The notes beneath the pieces are model-generated. The model did no database searches and was not told the origin of the DNA. It saw only the letters and a list, made by a program, of their open reading frames with translations. From Elusimicrobiota bacterium (lineage in GTDB: Bacteria > Elusimicrobiota > Elusimicrobia > UBA1565 > UBA9628): a stretch of DNA of 56,181 bases. The translations under genes were made by a program, and so were the position numbers. Shown one piece after another: positions 24,611-33,754 of this stretch (position 1 is its first letter; every line of letters begins with the position of its first letter). The stretch spans positions 1 to 56,181 of the forward strand of contig JACPOW010000061.1 of the NCBI GenBank assembly GCA_016191335.1, given 5' to 3'.

Positions 24611-27139
24611 TCAGGTATCCCGGCGCAGGGCGTCCATCACCGCCGCGCGGCGCCCGGAGGCCCCGGCGAGCAGGCCCACGCCGATCGGCAGCAGCGCCGC
24701 GGCGACGAAGAGCAGAGCGGCCTCGCGCGGGTCCGCGGCGAAAGGCACCGACAGGCGCCGGGCGACCGCCCAGCCGAGGCCGACCGCGGTCGCCGCGGCC
24801 GCGAGCCCCGCCAGGACGCCGAGCGCGCCCAGCTCGGCGGCGTCGGCCATCAAAGTCTCCCGCGCGGTCCAGCCCAGCGCGCGCTCGAGCGCGGCGTCGG
24901 CGGCGCGTTCCTCCGCGCCGAGCGCCACCAGCCCGCCGACGACGAGCGCCCCGGTCAGCACGCAGAAGCCGGCGAGCGCGCCGATCGCGGCGAGCAGGAG
25001 GTTCAAAGTCTCGCGCACGCGGCCCAGCAGCGAGCCCGCGTCGATGACCGAGACGTTGGCGAGGCTCTTCGCGAGGTCGACGCGCAGTGCCGCGGCGTCG
25101 GCGGGCGTCCTCGAGCGCAGGGAGCCGATGTAGGTCTGCGGCGCCCCGGACAGCAGCGCCGGCGTCAAGGTGACGAAGAAGTTCGGGCGCATCGCGGCCC
25201 ACTCCACCTCGCGCACCGAGGTGACCGTCGCTTCGACCTCCCGGCCCGAGACGTCGAAGGTCAGCCGCGAGCCAAGCTTCAGCCCCGCGCGCTCGAGGAA
25301 GCCTTTCTCGACGCTGGCTTCCGCCGAGGACGCTCCGGGTCCCCAGAACCTCCCGGCGACGACCGTCTCCGACGGGTTGAGCGCGTCGGCGTAGGTGAGG
25401 TTGTACTCGCGCGCGCGCAGGCGGCCGCGCTCGCGCTCCGCGTCGCCCGCCTTCGCCGGATCGCCGCGCTTGACGGGCCGTCCGTCGATGAGGATCAGCC
25501 GCGCCCGCACCAGGGGGGAAAAGTCGGGGACGCCGCGGGCGCGCTTGGCCGCGGACGCGCGCGCCGCCTCGAGCTGGGCGGGCTGCACGTCCACGAGGAA
25601 CAGGTCCGCGGCCGCCTCCGTCGTCGAGGGGGCGAGAGTCCGGCTCAAGCCTTCGCGCGCGGTGCCGACCGCGGCGAGCAAAGCGAAGCCCCCGGCCAAG
25701 GTGAACAGCATCACGCGGGACGGTCCGGGGCGGCGGGCGAGGCGGCGCAGGCCGTGGCGCAGGGGCAGCGGCGCGCCGAGGGCGGCGCTCCGGTCGGCGA
25801 GGCGCGCGGCGGCGCGAAGGGCCAGGCGCGAGAGGAGCTCGACGGCGAGCGCGCCGAGGGCGAGGGTGGCCGTGAGCTTGAGCGCGTCCCCGCTCGAGCC
25901 CGAGCGGCGCCACGCCGCGAGCAGCACGGCCGCGCCCGCCGCGGCCCAGCCGGCGGCGACGAGCCCGCGCGGCGCCTCGGGCGGCGCGCGCAGCGCGTCG
26001 AGCGGGGAGCGCGCGGCCAGCGCGCGCACGCGCGCGGCGGACAGGCCCCAGGCGAGGACGGCGCACAGCAGCAGCGCCTCGAGGAAGGCGGCCGGGTCCG
26101 GCGGCACGGCGAGGTCCACGCCGAACTTCGGGGCCCAGACCGCGGCGAGGGCGGCGGTGCCCCAGCCCAGGAGCGACCCTCCGAGCCCGCCGGCCAGGCC
26201 CGCTCCGACGCACAGGCCGGCGTACAGGCGCTCGACCTCCCGGGCCGAGGCGCCGAGGCAGCGCAGCAGCCCCATCGTCTCGGCCTGCGAGTCGAGGAAC
26301 AAGGTCAGGCCCGCGCGCAGGCCCGCCGCCCCGAGCAGCAGCGCCGCGAGCGAGAGCACGGTGAAGAACAGCGCCGAGCGGCGCAGGCCGTCGCGCATCG
26401 CGGGCTCGCCCTCGGTGTAGGACTCGATCGACAGGTGCGGCTCGGGGAGGGCCTTCTCGAGCGCGGACTTGGCGGCCTTGGAGCCCGCGACGGGCTCCTC
26501 GCCGTCGCCGAGCGCCATCGTCCAGCGGAAGCGCGTGCGCGCGCCGAGGCCGAGGAGGCGGGTCCTTTCCAGATCGTCCGCGGAGATCATCAGCCGCGGC
26601 GCGAAGGAGAACGCGGCGAAGCCCCGGTCGGGCTCGCGGTCGATGACGCCGGCGACCGTCAGGGTCAGCGCGCCGAGCCGCACGCGCTCGCCGCGCTTCA
26701 GCTCGCGCTGCAAGGTCAAGGTCCTCTCGACGAGGCACTTGCCTCCGCCGGCGAGCAGCGTCGTCCCGCCGGGCGGGTCGGTCTTGAGCTCGCCGCGCAG
26801 GGGGTAGGCGGCCTCCACGGATTTCACCGAGACGAGGAACGGCGGCTCCTTCGTCGCGGGCGTGAGCATCGAGGCGAAGGTCACGGAGCGGACGGCGCGG
26901 CGGCCCGGGGTCAGCGCCGCGGCGAAGGCGGCCTTCTCCCGGTCCCCGAAGTCCCGTCCCGAGGAGACCTCGACGTCCCCGGCGAGCAGTTCGCGGGCGC
27001 GCACGGCCACGACGCGGTCCACGGAGGCGAGCAGGTGGGCGACCGCGACGAGGAAGCCGCTGCCCAGCGACAGGCACGCCGCGAAGAAGACGAAGCGCGC
27101 CCATTGGCGCGCGGCGAGCCTCAGGCCCAGCCGGATCAC
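24611..27139 (-). CDS. ybbP: FtsX/MacB-type ABC transporter permease, YbbP-like
   Basis: 842 residues with about ten hydrophobic segments: one at the N-terminus (FVFFAACLSLGSGFLVAVAHLLA), three between about 255 and 370, several around 400-480, and three in the last 150 residues. Two FtsX domains flank large extracytoplasmic MacB_PCD-like regions (RARELLAGDVEVSSGRDFG). The gene order esterase > ATPase > this permease matches tesA-ybbA-ybbP of proteobacteria. These systems probably extract lipids or lipoproteins from the inner membrane, but the substrate is not established. GTG start overlapping the ATPase stop (GTGA). Confidence 0.88.
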   Translation of the reverse strand: MIRLGLRLAARQWARFVFFAACLSLGSGFLVAVAHLLASVDRVVAVRARELLAGDVEVSSGRDFGDREKAAFAAALTPGRRAVRSVTFASMLTPATKEPPFLVSVKSVEAAYPLRGELKTDPPGGTTLLAGGGKCLVERTLTLQRELKRGERVRLGALTLTVAGVIDREPDRGFAAFSFAPRLMISADDLERTRLLGLGARTRFRWTMALGDGEEPVAGSKAAKSALEKALPEPHLSIESYTEGEPAMRDGLRRSALFFTVLSLAALLLGAAGLRAGLTLFLDSQAETMGLLRCLGASAREVERLYAGLCVGAGLAGGLGGSLLGWGTAALAAVWAPKFGVDLAVPPDPAAFLEALLLCAVLAWGLSAARVRALAARSPLDALRAPPEAPRGLVAAGWAAAGAAVLLAAWRRSGSSGDALKLTATLALGALAVELLSRLALRAAARLADRSAALGAPLPLRHGLRRLARRPGPSRVMLFTLAGGFALLAAVGTAREGLSRTLAPSTTEAAADLFLVDVQPAQLEAARASAAKRARGVPDFSPLVRARLILIDGRPVKRGDPAKAGDAERERGRLRAREYNLTYADALNPSETVVAGRFWGPGASSAEASVEKGFLERAGLKLGSRLTFDVSGREVEATVTSVREVEWAAMRPNFFVTLTPALLSGAPQTYIGSLRSRTPADAAALRVDLAKSLANVSVIDAGSLLGRVRETLNLLLAAIGALAGFCVLTGALVVGGLVALGAEERAADAALERALGWTARETLMADAAELGALGVLAGLAAAATAVGLGWAVARRLSVPFAADPREAALLFVAAALLPIGVGLLAGASGRRAAVMDALRRDT

Positions 27140-27813
27140 GGGACGATCCGGCCGCGCTCCAGGCGCACCGAGCGGCCGAGGGCGGCCGCCACCGTCGGGT
27201 CGTGGGTGACCACCGCGAGCGCGGTGCCGGCGCGCGCGTTGAGCTCGAGCAGGGCGGCGAGCACCTTCTCCGCGGTGGCGCGGTCGAGGCTGCCCGTCGG
27301 CTCGTCGGCCAGGATCAAGGCGGGGCCGTGCGCGTAGGCGCGGGCGAGCGCCACGCGCTGCTGCTCGCCGCCGGACAGGGCCGCCGGGCGGTGGGAGAGG
27401 CGGCGGTCGAGCCCCAGCGCCCGGAGCAGGCCGGCGGCCTTCTCCTCGGCCTCGGCGGGAGGGGCGCCGAGGAGCTCGAGCGGCATCGCCGCGTTCTCGA
27501 GGGCGGTCAAGGTGGGCACGAGGCGGAAGCTCTGGAAGACGAAGCCCAGGCGCCGCCGGCGCCAGCCCGCGAGGCGGCCCTCGTCCCAGGACGAGGCGTC
27601 CTCCCCGTCGCGGCGGACGGTCCCGAGGCTCGGCCGCTCGAGCCCGGCCATGATCCCGAGCAAGGTGGACTTTCCCGAGCCGCTGGGCCCGGTCACGGCG
27701 AGCGTCTCCCCGGTGCGGACGGCGAGCTCCACGCCGTCGAGGACGCGCAGCGATTCGCCGCCGGAGACGAAGTCCTTGGCGATGCCGGACAGCTCCAGGA
27801 TCGGCGCGCTCAT
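27136..27813 (-). CDS. ybbA: ABC transporter ATP-binding protein, LolD/YbbA type
   Basis: 225 residues from the ATG at 27813. Walker A is GPSGSGKST, the Q-loop lies in FVFQSFRLVPTLTALEN, the signature is LSGGEQQRVALARA, Walker B is LILADEPTGSLD and the switch His is in VVTHDP. It is a typical MacB/LolD-subfamily ATPase that powers FtsX-type permeases without transporting through a conventional channel. It overlaps the esterase stop by 4 nt (ATGA) and the permease start by 4 nt, so the three proteins are almost surely made together. Confidence 0.94.
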   Translation of the reverse strand: MSAPILELSGIAKDFVSGGESLRVLDGVELAVRTGETLAVTGPSGSGKSTLLGIMAGLERPSLGTVRRDGEDASSWDEGRLAGWRRRRLGFVFQSFRLVPTLTALENAAMPLELLGAPPAEAEEKAAGLLRALGLDRRLSHRPAALSGGEQQRVALARAYAHGPALILADEPTGSLDRATAEKVLAALLELNARAGTALAVVTHDPTVAAALGRSVRLERGRIVP

Positions 27814-28448
27814 TTCGGCAGCCCCTTCGCGTCCAGGAAGGCCAGCACCGACGCGGCGACCTTCTTGTGGCCCTCGGGGTTGGGATGGATGCCGTCGGGC
27901 TGGTTGTAGCGGGGCTCGGCGGCGACGCCCTCGAGCAGGAACGGCATGAACGTCACGCCGTGCCTCTTCGCCAGGGCCGGGAACAGCGCCGCGAAGCCGT
28001 CGGCGTAGGAGCGGCCGTAGTTCGGGGGGATCTTCATGCCGGCGAGCACGACGGTGCGGCCGTCCCGGACGGCCTCCTCGAGCAGGGCGTTCATGTTCCG
28101 GTTCGTCTCGACGAGCGGCGTGCCGCGCAGGCCGTCGTTGCCGCCGATGCAGATGAAGACGAGCTTCACGTCCGGGGTCAGCGCCCAGCGCGCCGCCTCG
28201 AGCGCGCCCGCCGTCGTCGAGCCGGACACGGCCGCGTTGCGCGCGCGCCACTTCTGGCCGCGCGCCGCCCAGGCCTCGCCGACGAGGGCGGGCCACGCCT
28301 CCTCGGGCTCGACGCCGTAGCCCGCGGTGAGCGAGTCCCCGACGAACAGGGCGACGGGGCCGCCGGCCGCCGTCGCGGGCGCGGAGGCGTCGGGGCTCTT
28401 CGAGCAGGCGGCGAGCAGGAGCAGGGACAGGGCGAGCAGGCGCGTCAT
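27810..28448 (-). CDS. tesA: SGNH/GDSL-family esterase lipoprotein, TesA-like
   Basis: 212 residues. A consensus lipobox LAAC places the lipidated Cys at residue 15. Block I is FVGDSLTAGYG (catalytic Ser), block III is GGNDGLRG, and block V is the catalytic Asp-His pair in DGIHPNPEGH. TesA is a periplasmic thioesterase/lysophospholipase; here it is anchored as a lipoprotein rather than soluble. It is the first gene of the tesA-ybbA-ybbP-type unit, and a TAAAAT box lies 6 nt before the ATG. Confidence 0.92.
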   Translation of the reverse strand: MTRLLALSLLLLAACSKSPDASAPATAAGGPVALFVGDSLTAGYGVEPEEAWPALVGEAWAARGQKWRARNAAVSGSTTAGALEAARWALTPDVKLVFICIGGNDGLRGTPLVETNRNMNALLEEAVRDGRTVVLAGMKIPPNYGRSYADGFAALFPALAKRHGVTFMPFLLEGVAAEPRYNQPDGIHPNPEGHKKVAASVLAFLDAKGLPK

Positions 28449-28454
28449 GTCGTG

Positions 28455-28460
28455 ATTTTA
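28455..28460 (-). promoter_or_regulatory. TAAAAT box of the tesA-ybbA-ybbP unit
   Basis: 6 nt before the ATG at 28448. Confidence 0.65.
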
Positions 28461-28471
28461 GCCTTTTGCGG

Positions 28472-28477
28472 TATCAT
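28472..28477 (+). promoter_or_regulatory. TATCAT box of the ferritin-like gene
   Basis: 5 nt before the ATG at 28483. Confidence 0.6.
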
Positions 28478-28482
28478 GCATC

Positions 28483-28995
28483 ATGGACTGGACGCCTTTC
28501 GTCGTGTGCGCGCCGGAGGAGTACGCGCCGTCCGCGCGCGGCATGGGCGGTCCCGACGGCCTCGGCGACCGCCTGCGCACCGCGGCCTTCGCGGAGCGCC
28601 AGGCCTTCGCCGCGTTCGTGTGGGCCGCGGACACCCTCACGGACGCCTCCGACGAGCTGCGCGCGGCGTGGCGGCGTATCGGCGCGGAGGAGAAGGTCCA
28701 CCTCGATCTTCTGCTCGGACGCATGGCCGAGCTGGGCGTGAGCGTTTCGGAGCGCCCGGTGTCCGACCGCCTGTGGCGGCGCCTGACCACGGCCCGGACC
28801 GCGGCCGAGTTCGCCGTCATGATGCGCGAGGCCGAGGCCCGCGGCCAGGCCGCCGAGGAGAGCTTCCGCCGCTCTCTCGCCCAGCGCGACCCGGTCACCG
28901 CCGCGATCTTCGGCCGCATCGCCGACGACGAGGCGGAGCATCTCGTCGTGGCCGACCGCCTCGCCGGTTTGACCTCTTCGAAATCAAAAAAATAA
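28483..28995 (+). CDS. Ferritin-like di-iron domain protein
   Basis: 170 residues, a four-helix bundle by pattern. Possible metal ligands are Glu in FAERQAF, the ExxH in GAEEKVHLDLL, Glu in EAEARGQAAEE, and ExxH in DDEAEHLVVA, the spacing expected for a ferritin-like di-iron site. It resembles DUF455/MiaE-type ferritin-like proteins more than storage ferritins. No signal peptide. TATCAT lies 5 nt before the ATG, in a 34-bp gap shared with the divergent esterase. Substrate unknown. Confidence 0.7.
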   Translation: MDWTPFVVCAPEEYAPSARGMGGPDGLGDRLRTAAFAERQAFAAFVWAADTLTDASDELRAAWRRIGAEEKVHLDLLLGRMAELGVSVSERPVSDRLWRRLTTARTAAEFAVMMREAEARGQAAEESFRRSLAQRDPVTAAIFGRIADDEAEHLVVADRLAGLTSSKSKK

Positions 28996-29084
28996 TCCAG
29001 CAAAAACAAGCTTAATCCGTATTGCTCACGGCGGTCCTAGGCGGGTTAGGCCCTCGGACCCGTGCGGCGGCCGGGCTCCCTTAA

Positions 29085-29090
29085 TACACT
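29085..29090 (+). promoter_or_regulatory. TACACT box of the ChaN-like gene
   Basis: 6 nt before the GTG at 29097; decides that start. Confidence 0.6.
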
Positions 29091-29096
29091 GATGAG

Positions 29097-30335
29097 GTGA
29101 GGCGTTTCGTCGTCCCGCTGACCGCGTTCCTCCTTGGGTGCTCCACGGCCGCCTCGGCCGCCGTGGTCGCGCGCCTGGCGCCGTCGCTCGCCTCCTCCGC
29201 CTCGCCCGTTCCCGCGCTGTCGATGTCGATGAGCGGCCCGGCGGCCGCGAGCTTCACGCCCGTCCTGACGGCCGCGGTCTCCGCTCCGGCTTCGCCGGCC
29301 CCCGCGCCCGCGCTGCTCCCCGCGCCGCCCGCGAAGATCTCCGCTCTCCAGCCCGTCGCGGCCGCGGCCCGGGCCCTCGTCGCCGCGCCGCCCTCCGCGC
29401 CCGCCTCGCAGCACGATGCCCGCGGTCCGCCGACGGCCCGCGACGCGGGCTACGCCGCGCTCGTCGCCCAGAGCGTCGCCGAGAAGGTCCGGAGCTGGGC
29501 CGTGCCCGTCGAGGACATCCTCTCCGGCCATGACGCCCTGCTCGTCGGCGAGAACCACGGCAGCCTGACCTCGGTGAACGTCCTCACGCGCGAGATGCCG
29601 CGCCTGGCCGCGGCGGGCGTCACCGCGATCGGCATCGAGGGCCTCAAGCGTCCGCAGCAGGCGGCCGTGGACGATTTCCTGGCCGGCCGCCGCGAAGAGA
29701 TCCCCTCGGAGGTCCTCGCCTTCTCGCCGAAGCGCCGCGCCGCCTTCCAAGCCCTGTTCGACGCCGCGCGCGCCCACGGGGTGAGGGTCGTGGCCCTCGG
29801 CCTGCCCCTCGACGGCTGGGCCAAGGCCGCCGCCGAGCTCGCCGCGGCGAAGACCGGGCGTCCCGTCGAGGAATTCCCGAAGGACGTGGAGTCCCAGTTC
29901 TCACGGGCCGGCGGCGGCTACGACCCGGGCTTCAACGAGGCCGTCGCCGAGGTCTTCCTCACGCGCCGCAACCAGGCGATGGCGTCCTTCCTCAAGGAGG
30001 CGCTGACGGCGGGCGGCAAGGCCGTCGTCCTCGTCGGCCAGGCGCACGTCGAGGGGCTCGACATGGTCCCCGGAAGGCTGATGAACGCCCCCGGCGACTG
30101 GGGCACGCTCGCGCGCGAGCTGGGCTCGCTGGCCCTGCGGGCGTATTCCCTGACGATGACCGGGGGGCTTTTCACCGACACCCGCGCCTCGGACCTCGAC
30201 CGCAGCGCGCGTCCGGCGTCTTACCGGGCCGCGGCGGACGCCGCGCCGCGCGGCGCGCACGCCTACCGGGTGCTCGGCCCCGGCCGCGCGCTGTGGCACG
30301 CGGGCGGCACGGTCGATCCCGCCCGCGTCCACTAG
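29097..30335 (+). CDS. Probable lipoprotein with a ChaN/erythromycin-esterase/TIKI-like domain
   Basis: 412 residues, GTG start with TACACT 6 nt upstream. Residues 1-15 end in LLGC, a possible lipobox with Cys15. An Ala/Pro/Ser-rich low-complexity stretch follows to about residue 120. The domain from about 140 to 350 has VGENHGSLTSVNVLTREMP, IGIEGLKRPQ, FLTRRNQAMASFLKEAL and VVLVGQAHVEGLD. This set (ExH, GxE, RN, GxxH) is typical of the ChaN/EreA/TraB-TIKI superfamily, some members of which bind heme and others of which hydrolyse esters or peptides. The substrate cannot be told from sequence. Confidence 0.72.
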   Translation: MRRFVVPLTAFLLGCSTAASAAVVARLAPSLASSASPVPALSMSMSGPAAASFTPVLTAAVSAPASPAPAPALLPAPPAKISALQPVAAAARALVAAPPSAPASQHDARGPPTARDAGYAALVAQSVAEKVRSWAVPVEDILSGHDALLVGENHGSLTSVNVLTREMPRLAAAGVTAIGIEGLKRPQQAAVDDFLAGRREEIPSEVLAFSPKRRAAFQALFDAARAHGVRVVALGLPLDGWAKAAAELAAAKTGRPVEEFPKDVESQFSRAGGGYDPGFNEAVAEVFLTRRNQAMASFLKEALTAGGKAVVLVGQAHVEGLDMVPGRLMNAPGDWGTLARELGSLALRAYSLTMTGGLFTDTRASDLDRSARPASYRAAADAAPRGAHAYRVLGPGRALWHAGGTVDPARVH

Positions 30336-30361
30336 CCTTTACGAAGGCTTCCCCGATACGC

Positions 30362-30367
30362 TATCCT
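30362..30367 (+). promoter_or_regulatory. TATCCT box of pta
   Basis: 6 nt before the ATG at 30374. Confidence 0.6.
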
Positions 30368-30373
30368 CGGCGC

Positions 30374-31399
30374 ATGACCACAGACACTTTGAGCCGGGAC
30401 ATCATCGGGGACATCCGCCGCAAGGCCGCGGCGCTGAAGAAGCGCATCGTGCTGCCGGAGGGCGACGAGAAGCGCACGCTGAAGGCGGCCGCGATCCTGA
30501 AGAAGGACGGCCTGTGCGTGCCGGTCCTCGTCGGGGACCTCGCCAAGGCCCGCAAGGTCGCGGCCGAGAACGGCGTGGACCTCTCGGGCATCGAGTTCGT
30601 CGAGCCCCTCAAGGACGCGAAGTTCCCCGAGTACGCCGCGCAATACTTCGAGCTGCGCAAGCACAAGGGCATCACCGAGGAAGAGGCGAAGACCGCGGTG
30701 GCCGAGCCCCTCGTCTACGGCGTGATGATGCTCCACAACGACCGCGTGGACGGATTCTTGTCCGGAGCCGATCACGCCACGGCCGACACGGTCCGGCCGG
30801 CGCTGCACATCATCAAGCCCGCCGCGGGCGTGCGCACGATCTCGAGCTTCTTCGTCATGATCTTCCCGTCGCCGAAGCAGGGCGACGACGGCGTGCTCAT
30901 CATGGGCGACTGCGCGATCAACATCGACCCCGTGCCCGTGAAGCTCGCCGCCATCGGCATCTCCTCGGCGCGCATGGCCAAGGTCCTGACCGGCATCGAC
31001 CCGCGCATCGCCTTCCTGTCCTTCTCGACCAACGGCTCCACCGAGCACCCGCTCGCCTCCGCCGTGAAGGAGGCCGTGCGCATCGCCAAGGAGAAGGCCC
31101 CCGACCTCGCCATCGACGGCGAGATGCAGGCCGACGCCGCGCTGGTGCCCGAGATCGGCCAGAAGAAGTTCCCCGGCTCGAAGGTGGCGGGGCGCGCGAA
31201 CGTCCTGGTGTTCCCCGACCTGCAGAGCGGCAACATCGGCTACAAGCTGGTGCAGCGCCTGACGGGCGCCGAGGCGCTGGGGCCGATCCTGCAGGGCTTC
31301 GCCAAGCCGGTCAACGACCTGTCGCGCGGCGCGTCCGTCGACGACATCGTCAACATGTCCTGCGTGACCGCGCTGCAGTCCGACCCCTCGCTGCGCTAG
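30374..31399 (+). CDS. pta: Phosphate acetyltransferase
   Basis: 341 residues, the length of the short single-domain Pta. Family motifs include IVLPEGDEKRTLKAA, GFLSGADHATADTVRPAL, VLIMGDCAINIDP and the C-terminal GRANVLVFPDLQSGNIGYKL. It interconverts acetyl-CoA plus phosphate with acetyl phosphate plus CoA in the cytosol. No acetate kinase gene is in the window. Other phosphate acyltransferases (Ptb) are possible but less likely given the motif set. TATCCT lies 6 nt before the ATG; its TAG directly abuts the stop of the convergent SulP gene. Confidence 0.93.
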   Translation: MTTDTLSRDIIGDIRRKAAALKKRIVLPEGDEKRTLKAAAILKKDGLCVPVLVGDLAKARKVAAENGVDLSGIEFVEPLKDAKFPEYAAQYFELRKHKGITEEEAKTAVAEPLVYGVMMLHNDRVDGFLSGADHATADTVRPALHIIKPAAGVRTISSFFVMIFPSPKQGDDGVLIMGDCAINIDPVPVKLAAIGISSARMAKVLTGIDPRIAFLSFSTNGSTEHPLASAVKEAVRIAKEKAPDLAIDGEMQADAALVPEIGQKKFPGSKVAGRANVLVFPDLQSGNIGYKLVQRLTGAEALGPILQGFAKPVNDLSRGASVDDIVNMSCVTALQSDPSLR

Positions 31400-33073
31400 C
31401 TACTTCTTCAGGAGGGCGGAGCTCTTCTCGAGGAGCTTGAGCGCGGCGGGCAGGTCGTCGTTCTCGGTCCAGGCGTCGAACTCGGCCAGGGCGCCGGTGG
31501 ACCGCAGCACGCGCAGCGGCTGCTTCTGGATGCCGCACAGCAGCAGCGAGGTCTTCAGCCGGCGGCAGCGGGCCTGGAAATCGCGCAGCGCGTGCAGGCC
31601 GGTGGCGTCCATCACGGGGACGGCGCCGAGGCGCAGGATGAAGACCTTGGGCGGATCCTGGATCTGGGAGAGGGTCTCGCCGAGCTTGTCCGCGGCGCCG
31701 AAGAACAAGGGCCCGCTGACGTCGTACACCTCGACGCCCTTGGGCAGGGCCGTCCGGGTCCTCTCCGGCCCTTCCTTCGCCGACTCGTCGTCTCCCAGCT
31801 CGCGCACCGCGGCGCCGACGGTCGTCATCTCCGCCATGCGGCGCATGAACAGGAAGGCCGAGAGGATCATGCCGACCTCGACGGCGACGGTGAGGTCCAC
31901 GAGCACCGTCAGGCCGAAGGTGGCCAGCAGCACCGCGACGTCCGAGCGCGGGGACTTGAGCAGGAAGAGGAAGGTGTGCCACTCGCTCATGTTGTAGGCG
32001 ACGATGACGAGGATGCAGGCGAGCGCGCACAGCGGGATGCGGGCGACCAGCGGCCCCGCGAACAGCAGCACGCAGACCAGGACCAGGGCGTGGACGATGC
32101 CCGCGACGGGGGTGCGGCCGCCGCTCTTGATGTTGGTCGCGGTGCGCGCGATGGCGCCGGTGACCGGGATGCCGCCGAACAGCGGCGAGAGGATGTTGGC
32201 CGCGCCCTGCGCGACGAGCTCCACGCTCGAGCGGTGGCGGGAGCCGATCATGCCGTCGGCCACCACGGCGGAGAGCAGGGACTCGATGGCGGCCAGCAGG
32301 GCCACGACCGTCGCCGGGCGCACGAGGCTCGCGGCGGTCTTGAAGTCCATCGCCGGCACGTGCGGCGTCGGCAGGCCCCGGGGGAGGTCCCCGAACCGGG
32401 AGCCGATGGTCTCCACGGGCAGACCGAACGCCGCGGCGGCGCCCGTGGCGAAGACCAGGGCCGCGAAGGGGGAGGGGATCCTCTTGGTCAGGCGGGGGAG
32501 GAACATGAGGACCGCCAAGGTCGCGGCGGAGAGCCCGAAGGTGTGCCAATCGGCGGTGGGCAAGGCGTGGAAATACGCCTCCCACTTGTCGATGAACTCG
32601 GGCGGGACCGCGCCCATGCGCAGGCCGAGCAGGTCCTTGACCTGCGAGGAGAAGATGATCACCGCGATGCCGCTGGTGAAGCCGGTGGTGACGGGATAGG
32701 GGATCCACTTGATGAGGTTCCCCATCCGGAACAGGCCCATGACGACGAGGATCACGCCGGCCATGATGGTGCAGACGGTCAGGGCCTCGCGCCCGTACTG
32801 GTGGACGATGCCGTAGATGATGACGACGAAGGCGCCGGTCGGGCCGCCGATCTGGACGCGGCTGCCGCCGAGGAGGGAGATGACGAAGCCGCCGATGACC
32901 GCGGCGTAGAGCCCCTCGGCCGGGGTCACGCCCGAGGCGATGCCGAAGGCCAGGGCGAGGGGGATGGCGACGACGCCGACGATGAGCCCGGCGATGACGT
33001 CGTGGTAGAGCTGGGTCCGGTCGTAGCTCCGGAGGGTGGTGAAAAGCTTCGGCGTCAGATAAGGCGGAAGCAC
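31400..33073 (-). CDS. SulP/SLC26-family anion transporter with STAS domain
   Basis: 557 residues, GTG start with TACAAT 6 nt upstream. About ten to fourteen hydrophobic helices occupy residues 15-430; IAGLIVGVVAIPLALAFGIASGV and EGLYAAVIGGFVISLLGGSRVQIGGPTGAF are the SulP signatures. A C-terminal STAS domain (about 440-550) has VFILRLGAVPVMDATGLHALRDF. Family members carry sulfate, bicarbonate or other anions across the inner membrane; the substrate here is open. No carbonic anhydrase or sulfate-assimilation gene is nearby. Confidence 0.93.
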   Translation of the reverse strand: MLPPYLTPKLFTTLRSYDRTQLYHDVIAGLIVGVVAIPLALAFGIASGVTPAEGLYAAVIGGFVISLLGGSRVQIGGPTGAFVVIIYGIVHQYGREALTVCTIMAGVILVVMGLFRMGNLIKWIPYPVTTGFTSGIAVIIFSSQVKDLLGLRMGAVPPEFIDKWEAYFHALPTADWHTFGLSAATLAVLMFLPRLTKRIPSPFAALVFATGAAAAFGLPVETIGSRFGDLPRGLPTPHVPAMDFKTAASLVRPATVVALLAAIESLLSAVVADGMIGSRHRSSVELVAQGAANILSPLFGGIPVTGAIARTATNIKSGGRTPVAGIVHALVLVCVLLFAGPLVARIPLCALACILVIVAYNMSEWHTFLFLLKSPRSDVAVLLATFGLTVLVDLTVAVEVGMILSAFLFMRRMAEMTTVGAAVRELGDDESAKEGPERTRTALPKGVEVYDVSGPLFFGAADKLGETLSQIQDPPKVFILRLGAVPVMDATGLHALRDFQARCRRLKTSLLLCGIQKQPLRVLRSTGALAEFDAWTENDDLPAALKLLEKSSALLKK

Positions 33074-33079
33074 GGCCCG

Positions 33080-33085
33080 ATTGTA
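33080..33085 (-). promoter_or_regulatory. TACAAT box of the SulP gene
   Basis: 6 nt before the GTG at 33073. Confidence 0.65.
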
Positions 33086-33097
33086 CTATTCCCCGGA

Positions 33098-33646
33098 CTA
33101 CAGGAACAGCTTGCCGAGCAGGTGCCCGATCACGCCGCCGACGACGGCGCCGATGAGGCCGCCGATGGGGCCGCCGAAGGCCGTGCCGATGATGGCGCCC
33201 GCGGTCACGCCGAACGCGCCGCCGTAGTCCTTCTTATGGAAGAGCCACGCCGCGGCCAGGCCCAGGCCCGCGCCCGCCGCCGCGCCGAGCAGCCCCGCCG
33301 AGAACCAGCCCTGCAGCCCGCCCAGGAGGGCGGCTCCGCCCATGACGAGGCCGGAGGTCAGCTTGCTTCCTCCTTCCTGCTTCCCGCCGGCGGGAGGGGG
33401 TTCCTTCTTGGCCGGCCGCTCGACGGGCGCGGCCTTGGCCAGGCGCGGGGAGCCGTTGGCGTCCCGGCCGGTCACGACCGTCTCCGAGGCGGGGTTCCCG
33501 TCGAAGGACCTTCCGGCGGCGTCGCGCGCGGCGGCGTCGTCCCCGCTCAAGGGCACCGCGGCGGCGTCGCGCGCCTGGGTTCGGGCGCTGTCGGCGCGCG
33601 CGGGGGCCGCGCACAGAAGCAGGGACATCAGCAGGAGGGGGGCCAT
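33098..33646 (-). CDS. Secreted or membrane protein with glycine-zipper segments
   Basis: 182 residues from the ATG at 33646, which opens a signal peptide (MAPLLLMSLLLCAAPARA). Residues about 20-85 are polar and low complexity. From about 95 on come Gly/Ala-rich hydrophobic segments: GLVMGGAALLGGLQGWFSAGLLGAAAGAGLGLAAAWLF, and then FGVTAGAIIGTAFGGPIGGLIGAVVGGVIGHLLG, with GxxxG spacing typical of glycine-zipper proteins. These tend to insert into membranes. A TATCCT box lies 9 nt upstream of the start. Function unknown. Confidence 0.62.
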   Translation of the reverse strand: MAPLLLMSLLLCAAPARADSARTQARDAAAVPLSGDDAAARDAAGRSFDGNPASETVVTGRDANGSPRLAKAAPVERPAKKEPPPAGGKQEGGSKLTSGLVMGGAALLGGLQGWFSAGLLGAAAGAGLGLAAAWLFHKKDYGGAFGVTAGAIIGTAFGGPIGGLIGAVVGGVIGHLLGKLFL

Positions 33647-33655
33647 GCTCCTCGA

Positions 33656-33661
33656 AGGATA
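33656..33661 (-). promoter_or_regulatory. TATCCT box of the glycine-zipper gene
   Basis: 9 nt before the ATG at 33646; weak. Confidence 0.4.
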
Positions 33662-33719
33662 ACAGGCGCGGCCTCCTTGTGCCAGGGGCGCCGATGCAAC
33701 TTTTCCGGGGGGTCGATCG

Positions 33720-33750
33720 TATGATGGGGAGGCCCGCGGGGCCGGGAGGG
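33720..33750 (+). promoter_or_regulatory. Leadered start of the coiled-coil gene: TATGAT and a GGAGGG Shine-Dalgarno
   Basis: TATGAT at 33720-33725 is 29 nt from the ATG at 33755, and GGAGGG lies 5 nt before the ATG. It contrasts with the leaderless pattern. Confidence 0.6.
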
Positions 33751-33754
33751 TGAC

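Noticed and set aside
30335-30350. Small hairpin after the ChaN-like gene (GCCTT/AAGGC) as a terminator
   Set aside because: Only a 5-bp stem and no T tract; it may simply be part of the pta upstream region.
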